Origin: Allobogoriella deserti
Lineage (GTDB): Bacteria; Actinomycetota; Actinomycetes; Actinomycetales; Actinomycetaceae
Assembly: GCF_042680605.1 (NCBI RefSeq)
Contig: NZ_JBHUEE010000008.1
Span: forward strand, 1-64,000
Length of the DNA: 64,000 nt
Direction: 5' to 3'
A program made the translations under genes and the position numbers. How positions within the stretch are numbered: position 1 is the first letter of the stretch; every line of letters starts with the position of its first letter. The notes beneath the pieces were generated by a model. It was not told where the DNA came from and made no database searches. It saw nothing but the letters and a program-made list of their open reading frames with translations. Shown here one piece after another: positions 1-8,110 of the stretch.

Positions 1-90
1 ACGATGTCGCGCCACACCCGTGGAACGATGTCCCGACACAGGCCCGGAACGATGACGTGACACAGGGCGGAACGATGTCCTGAAACCAGA
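1..90. repeat. Four short imperfect direct repeats
   Basis: The motif ACGATG recurs at 1, 25, 49 and 72, three times inside GGAACGATG (22, 46, 69), each followed by a variable stretch containing GACACA or a relative of it. The spacing is 24, 24 and 23 bases. No gene is visible in 1-247. Spaced repeats of this kind occur outside the transposase of some actinobacterial insertion sequences, so this may be the edge of an element lying to the left of the window; that is inference, because no transposase is in view. Confidence 0.5.
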
Positions 91-247
91 CACCGCCGGG
101 GGCACCAACACCCGACGACGCATTGGTCCGGATCGTCGAGCGCGCCAGGTCCGGCGTCGCGCGCCAGGAGGAGCACCCGCCCTGCGTGGCAGCTGCCGCG
201 CGCGACGCTACAGAGGCGCGCACCACTGTCGGCGACGACGGCCCGGA

Positions 248-925
248 GTGCACGATGGAACGGTGCGACCGCCAGGTGCCTCTTCGCTGATCGGTGGCGG
301 GATGGTGCTCGCCCTCCTGGCCGCCGGATGTACCTCTCCCGACGGCGGCGGCACCGGCGCCACCCCTGATCCCGGCACCGGCGCCGTCCGGCTGGCGGCG
401 GTCGGCGACTCCATCACGGAGGCGGACAGCCCCGACTTCGCCGCCGGGCAGGTCGGTGAGGAGTCCTGGGTGCGGTACGTCGTCGGTGAGGACGTCGCGC
501 TCGTCGGCGGCTGGGCGCGGTGGGGTGCGACCACGGCGGAGATGGCCGACCACGTCGAACCGGAGGACGCCGACGTCCTCGTCGTCCTGGCCGGCACCAA
601 CGACCTCGGTCACACTCCGCACGCGACGACGGCGGACCATATCCGCGACCTCGTCGGCACGGTCGGAGCCGACGAAGTCGTCCTCGCCTCGGTCCCGCCA
701 CTCGACCATTCGCCACGGGCGGCGGCCGAGCTCAACGCCTCGCTCGAGGAACTGGCGGACGCGGAGGACTGGCGGTGGGTCGACGCTGCCGCCGAGGTAC
801 GCACCACCGAGGGCCTGTTCGCGGACGGCATGACCAGCGACGGCGTGCACCCCACCCGGGACGGCGCCCAGGCCCTGGGCGGGGCGATCCGCCAGGCGGT
901 GCTCGACGTCGCCGACGCGTCGTGA
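248..925 (+). CDS. SGNH/GDSL hydrolase-type lipoprotein (copy 1)
   Basis: Predicted exported lipoprotein of the SGNH (GDSL) esterase/lipase superfamily, 225 aa. A hydrophobic N-terminal segment ends in the lipobox LLAAGC (Cys about residue 28). The catalytic blocks follow in order: GDSI with the nucleophile Ser, GTND with the oxyanion Asn, and DGVHP carrying the Asp and His. It is short for the family, essentially one catalytic domain behind the anchor. GTG 248 gives a signal sequence with an Arg before the hydrophobic core; in-frame GTG 263 is an alternative. The next gene is a paralogue with the same layout, so the pair arose by tandem duplication. The substrate (cell-surface ester or acetyl group) cannot be told from sequence. 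Confidence 0.8.
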   Translation: MHDGTVRPPGASSLIGGGMVLALLAAGCTSPDGGGTGATPDPGTGAVRLAAVGDSITEADSPDFAAGQVGEESWVRYVVGEDVALVGGWARWGATTAEMADHVEPEDADVLVVLAGTNDLGHTPHATTADHIRDLVGTVGADEVVLASVPPLDHSPRAAAELNASLEELADAEDWRWVDAAAEVRTTEGLFADGMTSDGVHPTRDGAQALGGAIRQAVLDVADAS

Positions 926-1011
926 GCCATCGGCCGGATCGAGACCGAATCGTGCCCTGGAACACCACTCAGGGGGCTGCACGACGGTCTCCGGTAGGCG
1001 ACTATGGCCTG

Positions 1012-1716
1012 ATGCGTCGTTGGCTTCTCGGGATCGCGGCGACGGTCCTGCTCGTCACCGGGTGCGCCGGACCGCACGTTCCTGACCCGGCGTCGGAGGA
1101 GTCCGCGGCAGTGCCGGCAGGCGCTGGAGCAGGAGCGGCCGGGGCCGCCGGCGGCGAGCAGCAGCGGCAGACTGTCCGTATCGCCGCGGTCGGCGACTCG
1201 ATCACGCACGGCCGCAGTCCGGAGTTCGCCGCGGGCGCCCTCTCGGAGCGCAGCTGGATCCCGCACGCCGTCGGAGGTGGTGTGGAACTGGTCGGCGGCT
1301 GGGCACGCGGCGGGGCGACCACTGCCGAGATGCTGGATCACGTCACCCCGGTGGACGCCGATGTGCTGGTCATCCTTGCCGGGACGAACGACGTCCTCCA
1401 AGGAGTCACCGACAGCGGGCACGGACGCTCCCTGACCAACATCCGGGCCATCGCCCGGACCGTCGGTGCACAGAACGTGGTGCTCTCGGCCATTCCGCCC
1501 CTGAACCGCCGTCCTGCGGCCGCGGCGGCGTTCAACGATTCGCTGCGAGAGCTCGCGCAGAACGCCGGGTGGCACTGGGTGGACGGGCCCGCCCCGTTGC
1601 GCGACGGCACCCGGTTCCTGCCGGAGATGACACACGACGGCATTCACCCCACGCCGGAAGGTGCCGACACGCTCGGCAAGGTGCTGCGCGGGGCCGTGCT
1701 GGACGCCGCGGACTGA
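1012..1716 (+). CDS. SGNH/GDSL hydrolase-type lipoprotein (copy 2)
   Basis: Paralogue of the preceding gene, 234 aa. The N-terminus is Met-Arg-Arg, then a hydrophobic stretch, then the lipobox LLVTGC. A Gly/Ala-rich linker follows (about residues 40-50) before the catalytic domain with GDSITHG, GTND and HDGIHP. The segment VGGWARGGATTAEM is almost identical to the corresponding part of copy 1, so the duplication is recognisable across the whole domain; the linkers differ. Likely a surface-anchored esterase or acetylhydrolase. ATG 1012 is chosen because it begins directly before the twin-Arg/hydrophobic signal sequence. There are 86 bases between the two genes, with no clear terminator. Confidence 0.8.
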   Translation: MRRWLLGIAATVLLVTGCAGPHVPDPASEESAAVPAGAGAGAAGAAGGEQQRQTVRIAAVGDSITHGRSPEFAAGALSERSWIPHAVGGGVELVGGWARGGATTAEMLDHVTPVDADVLVILAGTNDVLQGVTDSGHGRSLTNIRAIARTVGAQNVVLSAIPPLNRRPAAAAAFNDSLRELAQNAGWHWVDGPAPLRDGTRFLPEMTHDGIHPTPEGADTLGKVLRGAVLDAAD

Positions 1717-1825
1717 GGGCGGCGGCGGTGCCGCCAGCGGCCGGCGGCGTGAGACCGGTCACGACGGCGTGCAGACGGTCCACGGCGTCCTCGCCCGACC
1801 TCGCCGCCATGGAACGATGTGCGCC

Positions 1826-2314
1826 ATGGCCATGCGTGACATCCGCACCGTCGGCGACCCTGTGCTGCGCACACCGTGCGAGGAGATCACCGACATCGAC
1901 GACCGCGTCCGCTCGCTCGTGGACGATCTGCTCGACACCGTCAACGAGGAGGGAAGGGCCGGTCTCGCCGCCAACCAGATCGGCGTGAGCCTGCGTGCCT
2001 TCTCCTGGAACATCGACGACGAGATCGGCTACGTCCTCAACCCACGGATCGTCGAGCTGTCCGAGGAGGAGTACCAGGACGGCGATGAAGGGTGCCTGTC
2101 CGTGCCCGGACTGTGGTTCCCCACGCGGCGCGCGTGGTACGCCCGCGTCGAGGGCACGAACCTCGAGGGAAAGCCTGTGGTGGTCGAGGGCGAGGAGCTC
2201 ATGGCGCGCTGCCTCCAGCACGAGTGCGACCACCTGGACGGCATGCTCTACCTCGACCGGCTGGAGAAGAGCGTGCGGAAGAAGGCCATGAAGGCCGTGC
2301 GCGAGCAGCTCTGA
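1826..2314 (+). CDS. def: Peptide deformylase (housekeeping copy)
   Basis: Removes the N-formyl group from nascent proteins in the cytoplasm, using a metal (Fe2+ or Zn2+) bound by one Cys and two His. All three family motifs are present: motif 1 as AGLAANQ, motif 2 as EGCLSVPG (metal Cys) and motif 3 as QHECDH (metal His pair and catalytic Glu). Length about 162 aa is normal for a type I deformylase. ATG 1826 is preferred because GGAACG lies 9 bases upstream; ATG 1832 would begin MRDIRT and is also possible. A second, frameshifted deformylase lies in the island at 35684, so this is probably the only intact copy in the window. Confidence 0.93.
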   Translation: MAMRDIRTVGDPVLRTPCEEITDIDDRVRSLVDDLLDTVNEEGRAGLAANQIGVSLRAFSWNIDDEIGYVLNPRIVELSEEEYQDGDEGCLSVPGLWFPTRRAWYARVEGTNLEGKPVVVEGEELMARCLQHECDHLDGMLYLDRLEKSVRKKAMKAVREQL

Positions 2315-2471
2315 GGTTGTGCCGCCCGCCGACTCGCGGCCCCCCAGGGCTGGCGCGACGGCGCGATCTCCGGCACACTGAGTCTCGGTTCGCCGCGCGA
2401 ACATGTCATGCCTGATCAGGGCAGAGGTCGTAGGGGAAGACGCACCTCGAACCGGATCAGGAGGAGTCGAC

Positions 2472-2972
2472 ATGAATGGTGCCTTCACCCGCGGCGTCAT
2501 TTTCGTGCACTCGGCGCCCCGTGCGCTGTGCCCGCACATCGAGTGGGCGACGGGCACCGTGCTCGACGCCCGCGTGAACCTCGAGTGGACCGCTCAGCCG
2601 GCAGCGCCCGGGATGTTCCGCGCCGAGCACTCGTGGGTCGGTCCGGTCGGGACCGGGGCCCGGCTGGCGTCCGCGCTGCGCGGCTGGACCCATCTGCGGT
2701 ACGAGATCACCGAGGAACCGAGCCCGGGGGTCGACGGCGGCCGCTGGTCGCACACGCCGGAACTGGGCATCTTCCACGCCCAGACCGACGCGCACGGCAA
2801 CGTGGTGGTCCCCGAGGACCGGATCCGGGCCGCCCTCGATCACACCACCGAGCCGGTGCGCCTGCGTCAGGAGCTGGATCTGGCGCTCGGCCAGGCCTGG
2901 GACGACGAGCTCGAGCCGTTCCGCTACGCGGGCGCGGGCGCACCGGTGCGCTGGCTGCACCGCGTCGGCTGA
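2472..2972 (+). CDS. DUF3145 family protein
   Basis: Cytoplasmic protein of 166 aa that I recognise as DUF3145, a conserved actinobacterial family of unknown function. The start of the family, RGVIFVHSAPRALCPHIEW, is clear, as is the C-terminal acidic/aromatic segment (DDELEPFRYAG). No signal peptide or membrane segment is seen. ATG 2472 is preceded by GAGGAG at a good distance, so upstream in-frame codons were rejected. It lies beside the fatty-acid synthesis operon but points towards it, the two being separated by a nested inverted repeat. Confidence 0.8.
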   Translation: MNGAFTRGVIFVHSAPRALCPHIEWATGTVLDARVNLEWTAQPAAPGMFRAEHSWVGPVGTGARLASALRGWTHLRYEITEEPSPGVDGGRWSHTPELGIFHAQTDAHGNVVVPEDRIRAALDHTTEPVRLRQELDLALGQAWDDELEPFRYAGAGAPVRWLHRVG

Positions 2973-2985
2973 CCCGGACGGCGCA

Positions 2986-3059
2986 CGCCGAGAGCGGACG
3001 ATCGAGTCAGGAGCGGACGTTCACACATCCGCTCAAGACTCAGGTTTCCGCTCTCGGCG
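2986..3059. terminator. Nested inverted repeat between convergent genes
   Basis: A perfect 13-bp inverted repeat, CGCCGAGAGCGGA at 2986-2998 and its complement at 3047-3059, encloses a second one (GAGCGGA at 3011-3017, TCCGCTC at 3028-3034). It lies exactly between the stop codons of the DUF3145 gene and fabF. A bidirectional terminator is the simplest reading, although there is no T-run and the outer loop is long. Confidence 0.55.
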
Positions 3060-3067
3060 CGGGGGAC

Positions 3068-4300
3068 TCAAGCTGAGGTGACCAGAACAGCGACGTTGTG
3101 GCCGCCGAAGCCGAAGGCGTTGTTGATCGCCGCGATCTGCCGGTCCGGGAGCGCGCGGGGGGCCTCGCGCACCAGGTCGATCTCGAGCCCCTCCTCGGGG
3201 TTGTCCACATTGATCGTCGGCGGGGCGGTGCGCTCGCGCACCGCCAGGATCGTCAGGACCGTCTCCAACGCTCCGGCACCACCGAGGAGGTGGCCGGTCA
3301 TGGACTTGGTCGCCGAGACCGCGGTGTCGGGTCCGACCACACGAGAGATCGCGGCCGCCTCGATGCCGTCGCCGAGCGGGGTCGACGTGGCGTGCGCATT
3401 GACGTGCACGACGTCGCCGGCGGCCAGGTCGGCATCCTTCAGGGCGATCCGCATCGCGGTCTCCTGCCCGGCGCCGGACGGGTCTGGCGGAGCGACGTCG
3501 TAGGCGTCGGCGGTCATCCCGATTCCGGCCACGACCGCGTGCACGCGGGCGCCGCGCGCGGCGGCGTGCTCCGCGGACTCCAGGACCACGACACCGGCGC
3601 CCTCACCCATCACGAAGCCGTCGCGGTCGACGTCGTACGGGCGCGAGGCGCTGGCCGGATCGTCGTTGCGGGTGGACAGCGCCTGCATCTTGGCGAACGC
3701 CGACAGCGTCAGCGGGTGGATCGCTGCCTCGGTGCCGCCGGCGATGACGACGTCCGCGCGGCCCGACCGGATCATCTCGACGCCGTAACCGATCGCCTCC
3801 GCGCCGGAGGCGCACGCCGAGATCGGGGCGTGGGCCCCGGCCTTCGCGCCGTAGCGCACCGAGATGTTCGCCGACGGGGAGTTGGCCATGAGCATCGGGA
3901 CCGTCAGCGGCATCACCCGCCGCGCGCCCTTCTCCCGGACCACGTCCCACGCGTCGAGGATCGTCCAGACACCACCGATGCCGGAGCCGACGACGGCGCC
4001 GAGCCGCTCGCCGTCGACCTCGGGTGAGCCCGCGTCCGCCCAGGCCTCGGCGGCGGCGACCACGGCGTACTGGGCCGACGGGTCGAGCCGGCGCGTCTCC
4101 TGCCGGGAGAGCACCGTCTCGGGCGAGGTGGCGATCGTGCCGGCGAAGGTGACGGGGATGCCGTACTGCTCCGCCCAGTCGTTCTCCAGGGTGTGCACGC
4201 CGGAGTCCCCGGCGAGGATCCGGTCCCACGTGGTGGGGATGTCACCGCCGAGCGGGTTCGTCGTGCCGAGGCCGGTGACGACGACGGTGGGCTGCGACAT
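3068..4300 (-). CDS. fabF: 3-oxoacyl-ACP synthase II (KAS II)
   Basis: Condenses malonyl-ACP with acyl-ACP in the elongation cycle of type II fatty-acid synthesis. It is 410 aa, the usual length. The Cys-His-His triad is visible: SACASGAEAIG for the nucleophile, NAHATSTPLGD for the first His and KSMTGHLLGGAGA for the second, with the closing NAFGFGGHN loop near the C-terminus. The ATG at 4300 (MSQPTVVVTG) is chosen because AGGAG lies 9-14 bases before it; the open frame continues upstream only through non-conserved sequence. Last gene of the fabD-fabH-acpP-fabF operon, separated from acpP by 109 bases holding a strong hairpin. Confidence 0.95.
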   Translation of the reverse strand: MSQPTVVVTGLGTTNPLGGDIPTTWDRILAGDSGVHTLENDWAEQYGIPVTFAGTIATSPETVLSRQETRRLDPSAQYAVVAAAEAWADAGSPEVDGERLGAVVGSGIGGVWTILDAWDVVREKGARRVMPLTVPMLMANSPSANISVRYGAKAGAHAPISACASGAEAIGYGVEMIRSGRADVVIAGGTEAAIHPLTLSAFAKMQALSTRNDDPASASRPYDVDRDGFVMGEGAGVVVLESAEHAAARGARVHAVVAGIGMTADAYDVAPPDPSGAGQETAMRIALKDADLAAGDVVHVNAHATSTPLGDGIEAAAISRVVGPDTAVSATKSMTGHLLGGAGALETVLTILAVRERTAPPTINVDNPEEGLEIDLVREAPRALPDRQIAAINNAFGFGGHNVAVLVTSA

Positions 4301-4366
4301 GGTCGAAAGCTCCTGGGGTTCTCGGGTCGCCCGGAGGCGACGAGGTGTGACGGCCGGCGCCGGCAC

Positions 4367-4403
4367 CCGGGGTGCGGGGCCCGGCCCGGGCCCCACACCC
4401 CGG
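4367..4403 (-). terminator. Intra-operon hairpin between acpP and fabF
   Basis: A 17-bp stem with one mismatch (4367-4383 against 4387-4403) and a tiny loop lies just after the acpP stop codon and before fabF. In the minus-strand transcript it could terminate part of transcription or protect the 3' end of the acpP message, giving more ACP than FabF. No T-run follows. Confidence 0.6.
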
Positions 4404-4409
4404 AGCGGA

Positions 4410-4658
4410 TCAGCTCTGGGCCTTGTTGATGTAGTCGACGGCGTCCTGGACCGTACGGAGGTTGCCGACCTCCTCGTCCGGGATGCGCACGTCGAACTTC
4501 TCCTCGGCGAGCGTGGCGATGGTCATCATGGACAGCGAGTCGACGTCGAGGTCGTCCGTGAACGACTTCTCCGGCGTGACCGAGTCGGCGGGCAGCCCGG
4601 TCTCCTCGTTGACGATCTCCGCCAGGCCGGCCAGGATCTCCTGCTCGCTCTGAGCCAT
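4410..4658 (-). CDS. acpP: Acyl carrier protein
   Basis: Small acidic carrier, 82 aa, that holds growing acyl chains on a 4'-phosphopantetheine arm during fatty-acid synthesis. The attachment Ser is in the DSL motif of DLDVDSLSMM at about residue 42, with the usual helix I and helix III regions around it. It is transcribed from the minus strand after fabH (76 bases) and before fabF, the standard actinobacterial order. ATG 4658 gives the conserved start MAQSEQEI; GGAGAAG lies just upstream. Confidence 0.95.
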   Translation of the reverse strand: MAQSEQEILAGLAEIVNEETGLPADSVTPEKSFTDDLDVDSLSMMTIATLAEEKFDVRIPDEEVGNLRTVQDAVDYINKAQS

Positions 4659-4734
4659 GTCTTCTCCGTTCGTGTATCGGTTGTCGGGGAACAGTCTGGT
4701 GGGTCGGGCGCGCGCCCGGGGACAGGCGCGCGGG

Positions 4735-5748
4735 TCAGGGCAGGACGACGACCTGCGCGGCGTAGGCGAGGCCGGCGCCGAAGCCGATCTGAAGGGCGAT
4801 GTCCCCGCTCGTGGCGTGCCCCTCCCGGAGCAGACGCTCGGCGGCGAGCGGGATCGATGCGGCCGAGGTGTTGCCGGTGTCGGCGATGTCCCGGCCGACC
4901 ACGACGTCCTCGCGCAGGCCGAGCATCTTGACCATGTGGTCGATGATCCGCATGTTCGCCTGATGCGGCAGGAACACGTCGATGTCCGCGGGGGTGAGGC
5001 CGGCTGCGTCGATGGCCTCCTGGGCGACTGGTGTCATCTGAAACACCGCCCACTTGTAGACCGAAGGGCCCTCCTGCCGGAGGGTGGGCCACTCCACCTC
5101 GCCCGGCGCGCGGTCACGGTAGTCGAGCCAGGAATGGGTCTGCCGGATCAGCGTGGACTGGGACCCGTCCGATCCCCACACGGTGCGGCCGATCCCCGGC
5201 GTGTCCGAGGGGCCCACGACGGCGGCGCCCGCCCCGTCACCGAGCAGGAAACTGATGGACCGGTCGGTCGGATCGATGAAATCGGACATCTTCTCCACCC
5301 CGATCACCAGGACATGCCGGGCCGTGCCGGCGCGCACCAGCGCGTCGGCCTGGGCGATGCCGTACGCGTAGCCGGCGCAGGCCGCGGAGATGTCGTAAGC
5401 GGAGGCCGGGGTGGCCCCGAGCCGGTCGGCCACGACCGCGGCCAGGGAGGGCGTCTGTTCGAACCAGGTCACGGTGCCGACGATGACGGCATCGACGTCG
5501 GAGCCGGACAGGCCGGCCGAGCGCAAGGCGTCCTCACCCGCGCCCACGGCCAGGTCGGCGACCGTGACGTCGGCGCCGGCGCGGCGGCGGGTGACGATGC
5601 CGGTGCGCTGCTGGATCCACTCGTCGGAGGAGTTGATGGGCTCGACGACGTCGTCGTTCGGAACCACCTTCTCTCCGCGTACACCGCCGATGCCGAGGAT
5701 GCGGGCGTGCTCGACCGGTGCGGCCGGACGCAGGGTGGGACGGTTCAC
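4735..5748 (-). CDS. fabH: 3-oxoacyl-ACP synthase III
   Basis: Starts fatty-acid synthesis by condensing a short acyl-CoA with malonyl-ACP. In actinobacteria this enzyme commonly accepts branched primers; specificity here is inferred. The Cys-His-Asn triad is clear: ISAACAGYAYG (nucleophile), FLPHQAN (His) and DTGNTSAAS (Asn). Length 337 aa is typical. The start is GTG 5748, whose GTGA overlaps the fabD stop codon, with GGAGGAG directly upstream, so FabH is translationally coupled to FabD. Confidence 0.95.
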   Translation of the reverse strand: MNRPTLRPAAPVEHARILGIGGVRGEKVVPNDDVVEPINSSDEWIQQRTGIVTRRRAGADVTVADLAVGAGEDALRSAGLSGSDVDAVIVGTVTWFEQTPSLAAVVADRLGATPASAYDISAACAGYAYGIAQADALVRAGTARHVLVIGVEKMSDFIDPTDRSISFLLGDGAGAAVVGPSDTPGIGRTVWGSDGSQSTLIRQTHSWLDYRDRAPGEVEWPTLRQEGPSVYKWAVFQMTPVAQEAIDAAGLTPADIDVFLPHQANMRIIDHMVKMLGLREDVVVGRDIADTGNTSAASIPLAAERLLREGHATSGDIALQIGFGAGLAYAAQVVVLP

Positions 5749-6674
5749 TGAGCTCCTCCGGTGCCGGCGTGCCGGCTGATCAGGTCACGGGCGGCGGCGA
5801 GGTCTTCCGGGCCCTTGACCGCGACGGTCTCGACCCCGGGCAGCGTACGGCGTGCGAGGCCGGTCAGGACGCCACCGGGGCACAGTTCGACCGCGGCCGT
5901 GACCCCGAGCGCGAGGAGCTGCTCGCAGCACAGGTCCCAGCGCACGGGGTTCGCGACCTGGGTGACCAGGCGGTCCAGCGTCTCAACCCCGGTGCGCATG
6001 ACCGCGCCGTCGGCGTTCGAGAGCACCGGAACGGTCGGATCGGCCGCGCGGAGTCCGGCGGCCGTGGCACGGACCTGCTCCACCGCCGGGGCCATGTGCT
6101 CGGTGTGGAACGCGCCGGCGACTTGGAGCGGGATGACGCGGCTGCGGCCCGGCGGGTCGTCGGCGAGGGCCTGAAGCTGCTCGACGGTTCCGGCCGCCAC
6201 CACCTGCCCGCCGCCGTTGACGTTCGCGGCGACGAGACCGCGGCGCTCCAACGTCTGCTCGACCTCCTCGGGCTTGCCGCCGACGACGGCGGTCATGCCT
6301 GTCGCGCGGGCGCCGGCCGCCTCTGCCATGGCACGGCCACGGTCACGGACCAGGCGGAGTGCGTCCTCTTCCGAGAGCACCCCGGCGATGGCGACGGCGG
6401 CCAGTTCACCGACGGAATGGCCGGCCGTGACGTCCGGTTGCTGAGAGACGCCGAGCGCGTGCCGGCTCAGGAGCGAGGCGGCGACGATGAGCGGCTGCGC
6501 CACCCGGGTGTCCCGGATGGTCTCGGCGTCGGCGGTGGTGCCGAGCGCGCGCAGGTCGAGCTCGGTGACCTCGGCGTAGTGATCGAGACGATCGGCGAGC
6601 TGCGGATCCTCGAGCCAGGGCTGGAGCATCCCGGGGGACTGCGCGCCCTGGCCTGGGCACAGAAGGGCTAGCAC
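5745..6674 (-). CDS. fabD: Malonyl-CoA:ACP transacylase
   Basis: Transfers malonyl from CoA to ACP. The N-terminal LLCPGQGAQSPGM loop, the nucleophile elbow GHSVGELAA and the active-site His in GAFHTEHM are present; 309 aa is normal. GTG 6674 gives VLALLCPGQGAQ, the conserved beginning. A longer upstream frame exists but runs over the promoter region and into the preceding gene, and shows no family similarity. First gene of the fab operon; the FasR-like regulator gene lies directly upstream on the same strand. Confidence 0.94.
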   Translation of the reverse strand: MLALLCPGQGAQSPGMLQPWLEDPQLADRLDHYAEVTELDLRALGTTADAETIRDTRVAQPLIVAASLLSRHALGVSQQPDVTAGHSVGELAAVAIAGVLSEEDALRLVRDRGRAMAEAAGARATGMTAVVGGKPEEVEQTLERRGLVAANVNGGGQVVAAGTVEQLQALADDPPGRSRVIPLQVAGAFHTEHMAPAVEQVRATAAGLRAADPTVPVLSNADGAVMRTGVETLDRLVTQVANPVRWDLCCEQLLALGVTAAVELCPGGVLTGLARRTLPGVETVAVKGPEDLAAARDLISRHAGTGGAQ

Positions 6675-6804
6675 CGTCCCACTGTGCCCGTGCCGGGTTC
6701 GGGCGCCGCGCCTACGACGCCTACCAAGTCCCTCCGAGGGCGTTGTCGAAGTCCTACAATTCTGACGGGTTGGTGACCGCGCGGCGCGAGATGGCTCACG
6801 TGCG
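6675..6804 (-). promoter_or_regulatory. fab operon leader; possible operator repeats
   Basis: This 130-bp gap between the regulator and fabD should hold the fab promoter. Two direct repeats CGCCTAC at 6709-6715 and 6718-6724 (9-base period) lie about 40 bases upstream of the fabD start. They are candidates for a FasR contact, but no footprint or consensus was compared, so the assignment is tentative. Confidence 0.3.
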
Positions 6805-7998
6805 TCACAGTCCCCGGTGCCCGGGGATCGATTCGGAGAGCCGGCCGACGGCGAGCGCCACCTGGAGGACGAATCCTTCACGCGCGTCGGTCGGGTCCCA
6901 GCCCACCACCTGGCCGATTCGGCGTAGCCGGTAGCGCACCGTGTTGGGATGGACGTACAGGGCACGTGAGGCCGCTTCGAGCGAGCGTCCCTGGGAGAGG
7001 TACTCCTCCAGGGTCTGCACGAGCGGGCCGCCAGCACCGACGAGCGGTTTGTAGAGGTCCTCCACCAAGGTCCGGCGAGCGAGCGGATCGCCGTTGAGCA
7101 TGCGCTCGGGCAGCAGCTCGTCCGCGGCGACGGGGCGCGGCGCTCCGGGCCAGGCGGAGACGGCGAGCATGCCGGCCAACGCTGCGCGTGCAGAGCGCCC
7201 GGCGTCGCCGACCTCGCCGGCCTCGGGGCCGAGGACCACGGGCCCGGGACCGAATCGTGGCAGCAACGTGCTGGCGGCCGCCCGGAGGTCGCCCTCGCCG
7301 CCGAGGACGACGACAACCCGCTCACCCTGGATCCCGACCAGCGCGTCCTGGGCGGCGCGGCGGCAGGCACGCCGGAGCTCGGCGGTGCGGCGTTCGTCCA
7401 TGTCCGGCGGCGCCTGCCCGACGACGACCAGGGTGCCACCCTTGCCGGACCAGCCCAGGGCGGAGATCCGCGACCGGAACGACTCGTCCACGCCGCGGAC
7501 GAGCGAGTCGACGACGAGCGCCTCGAGGCGGGCGTCCCACGCCCCGCGTGACTCGGCCGCGCGGGCGTAGACCTCGGCCGCCGAGAAGGCGACTTCCCGC
7601 GAGTAGATGAGGACGGCTTCGCGCAGCTCGTCCTGCTGGCCGGGTTCGGCGAGCTTGACGGCGTTCTCCTCGACGACCTCGACCACGACGCGTACGAGTT
7701 GGAGGGTGTGCTGCAGCGAGATGGACCGGGTCAGCTCCGGCGGCGCCGCACGGAAGATCTCCTGCGCGTTGTAGGAACCGGCATCCGGCTCCTCGTACCA
7801 GTTGATGAAGGCGGCGATACCGGCCTGGGCCACGAGCCCGATCCACGAGCGGTCCTCGGCCGCGAGGCCCCGGTACCAGTCCAGCTCCGCGTCCAGGCGG
7901 CGCAGCGCGGCCGTGGTGAGCATGTCGGTCCCGCCGCGCAGGCGGCGGACGACGTCGGAGCTGCCGAGTTCGCGCCCGTTGCGCCGGCTCGTCGTCAT
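6805..7998 (-). CDS. fasR: PucR-family regulator of fatty-acid synthesis (FasR-like)
   Basis: DNA-binding regulator of 397 aa. The C-terminal PucR-type helix-turn-helix is clear: LEEYLSQGRSLEAASRAL, then YVHPNTVRYRLRRI. The N-terminal two thirds form an effector-sensing region without recognisable catalytic motifs. A protein of this type directly upstream of fabD in actinobacteria is FasR, known from Streptomyces as an activator of the fab operon; the name rests on family plus position. ATG 7998 (MTTSRRNGRELG) is preferred; ATG 8010 a few codons upstream is possible. An imperfect AAGCC/GGCTT inverted repeat lies just upstream near 8010-8030. Confidence 0.82.
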   Translation of the reverse strand: MTTSRRNGRELGSSDVVRRLRGGTDMLTTAALRRLDAELDWYRGLAAEDRSWIGLVAQAGIAAFINWYEEPDAGSYNAQEIFRAAPPELTRSISLQHTLQLVRVVVEVVEENAVKLAEPGQQDELREAVLIYSREVAFSAAEVYARAAESRGAWDARLEALVVDSLVRGVDESFRSRISALGWSGKGGTLVVVGQAPPDMDERRTAELRRACRRAAQDALVGIQGERVVVVLGGEGDLRAAASTLLPRFGPGPVVLGPEAGEVGDAGRSARAALAGMLAVSAWPGAPRPVAADELLPERMLNGDPLARRTLVEDLYKPLVGAGGPLVQTLEEYLSQGRSLEAASRALYVHPNTVRYRLRRIGQVVGWDPTDAREGFVLQVALAVGRLSESIPGHRGL

Positions 7999-8110
7999 GC
8001 GGGCGAGCATAAGCCAGGCTTGTAGGCTTCCCACAAACGGGCGGGGCCGGAGCGGCAGCTCCACGAACCGGCGAGGATCAGATCCCGCGGGCCAGTGGCA
8101 TGGCCGGTCG

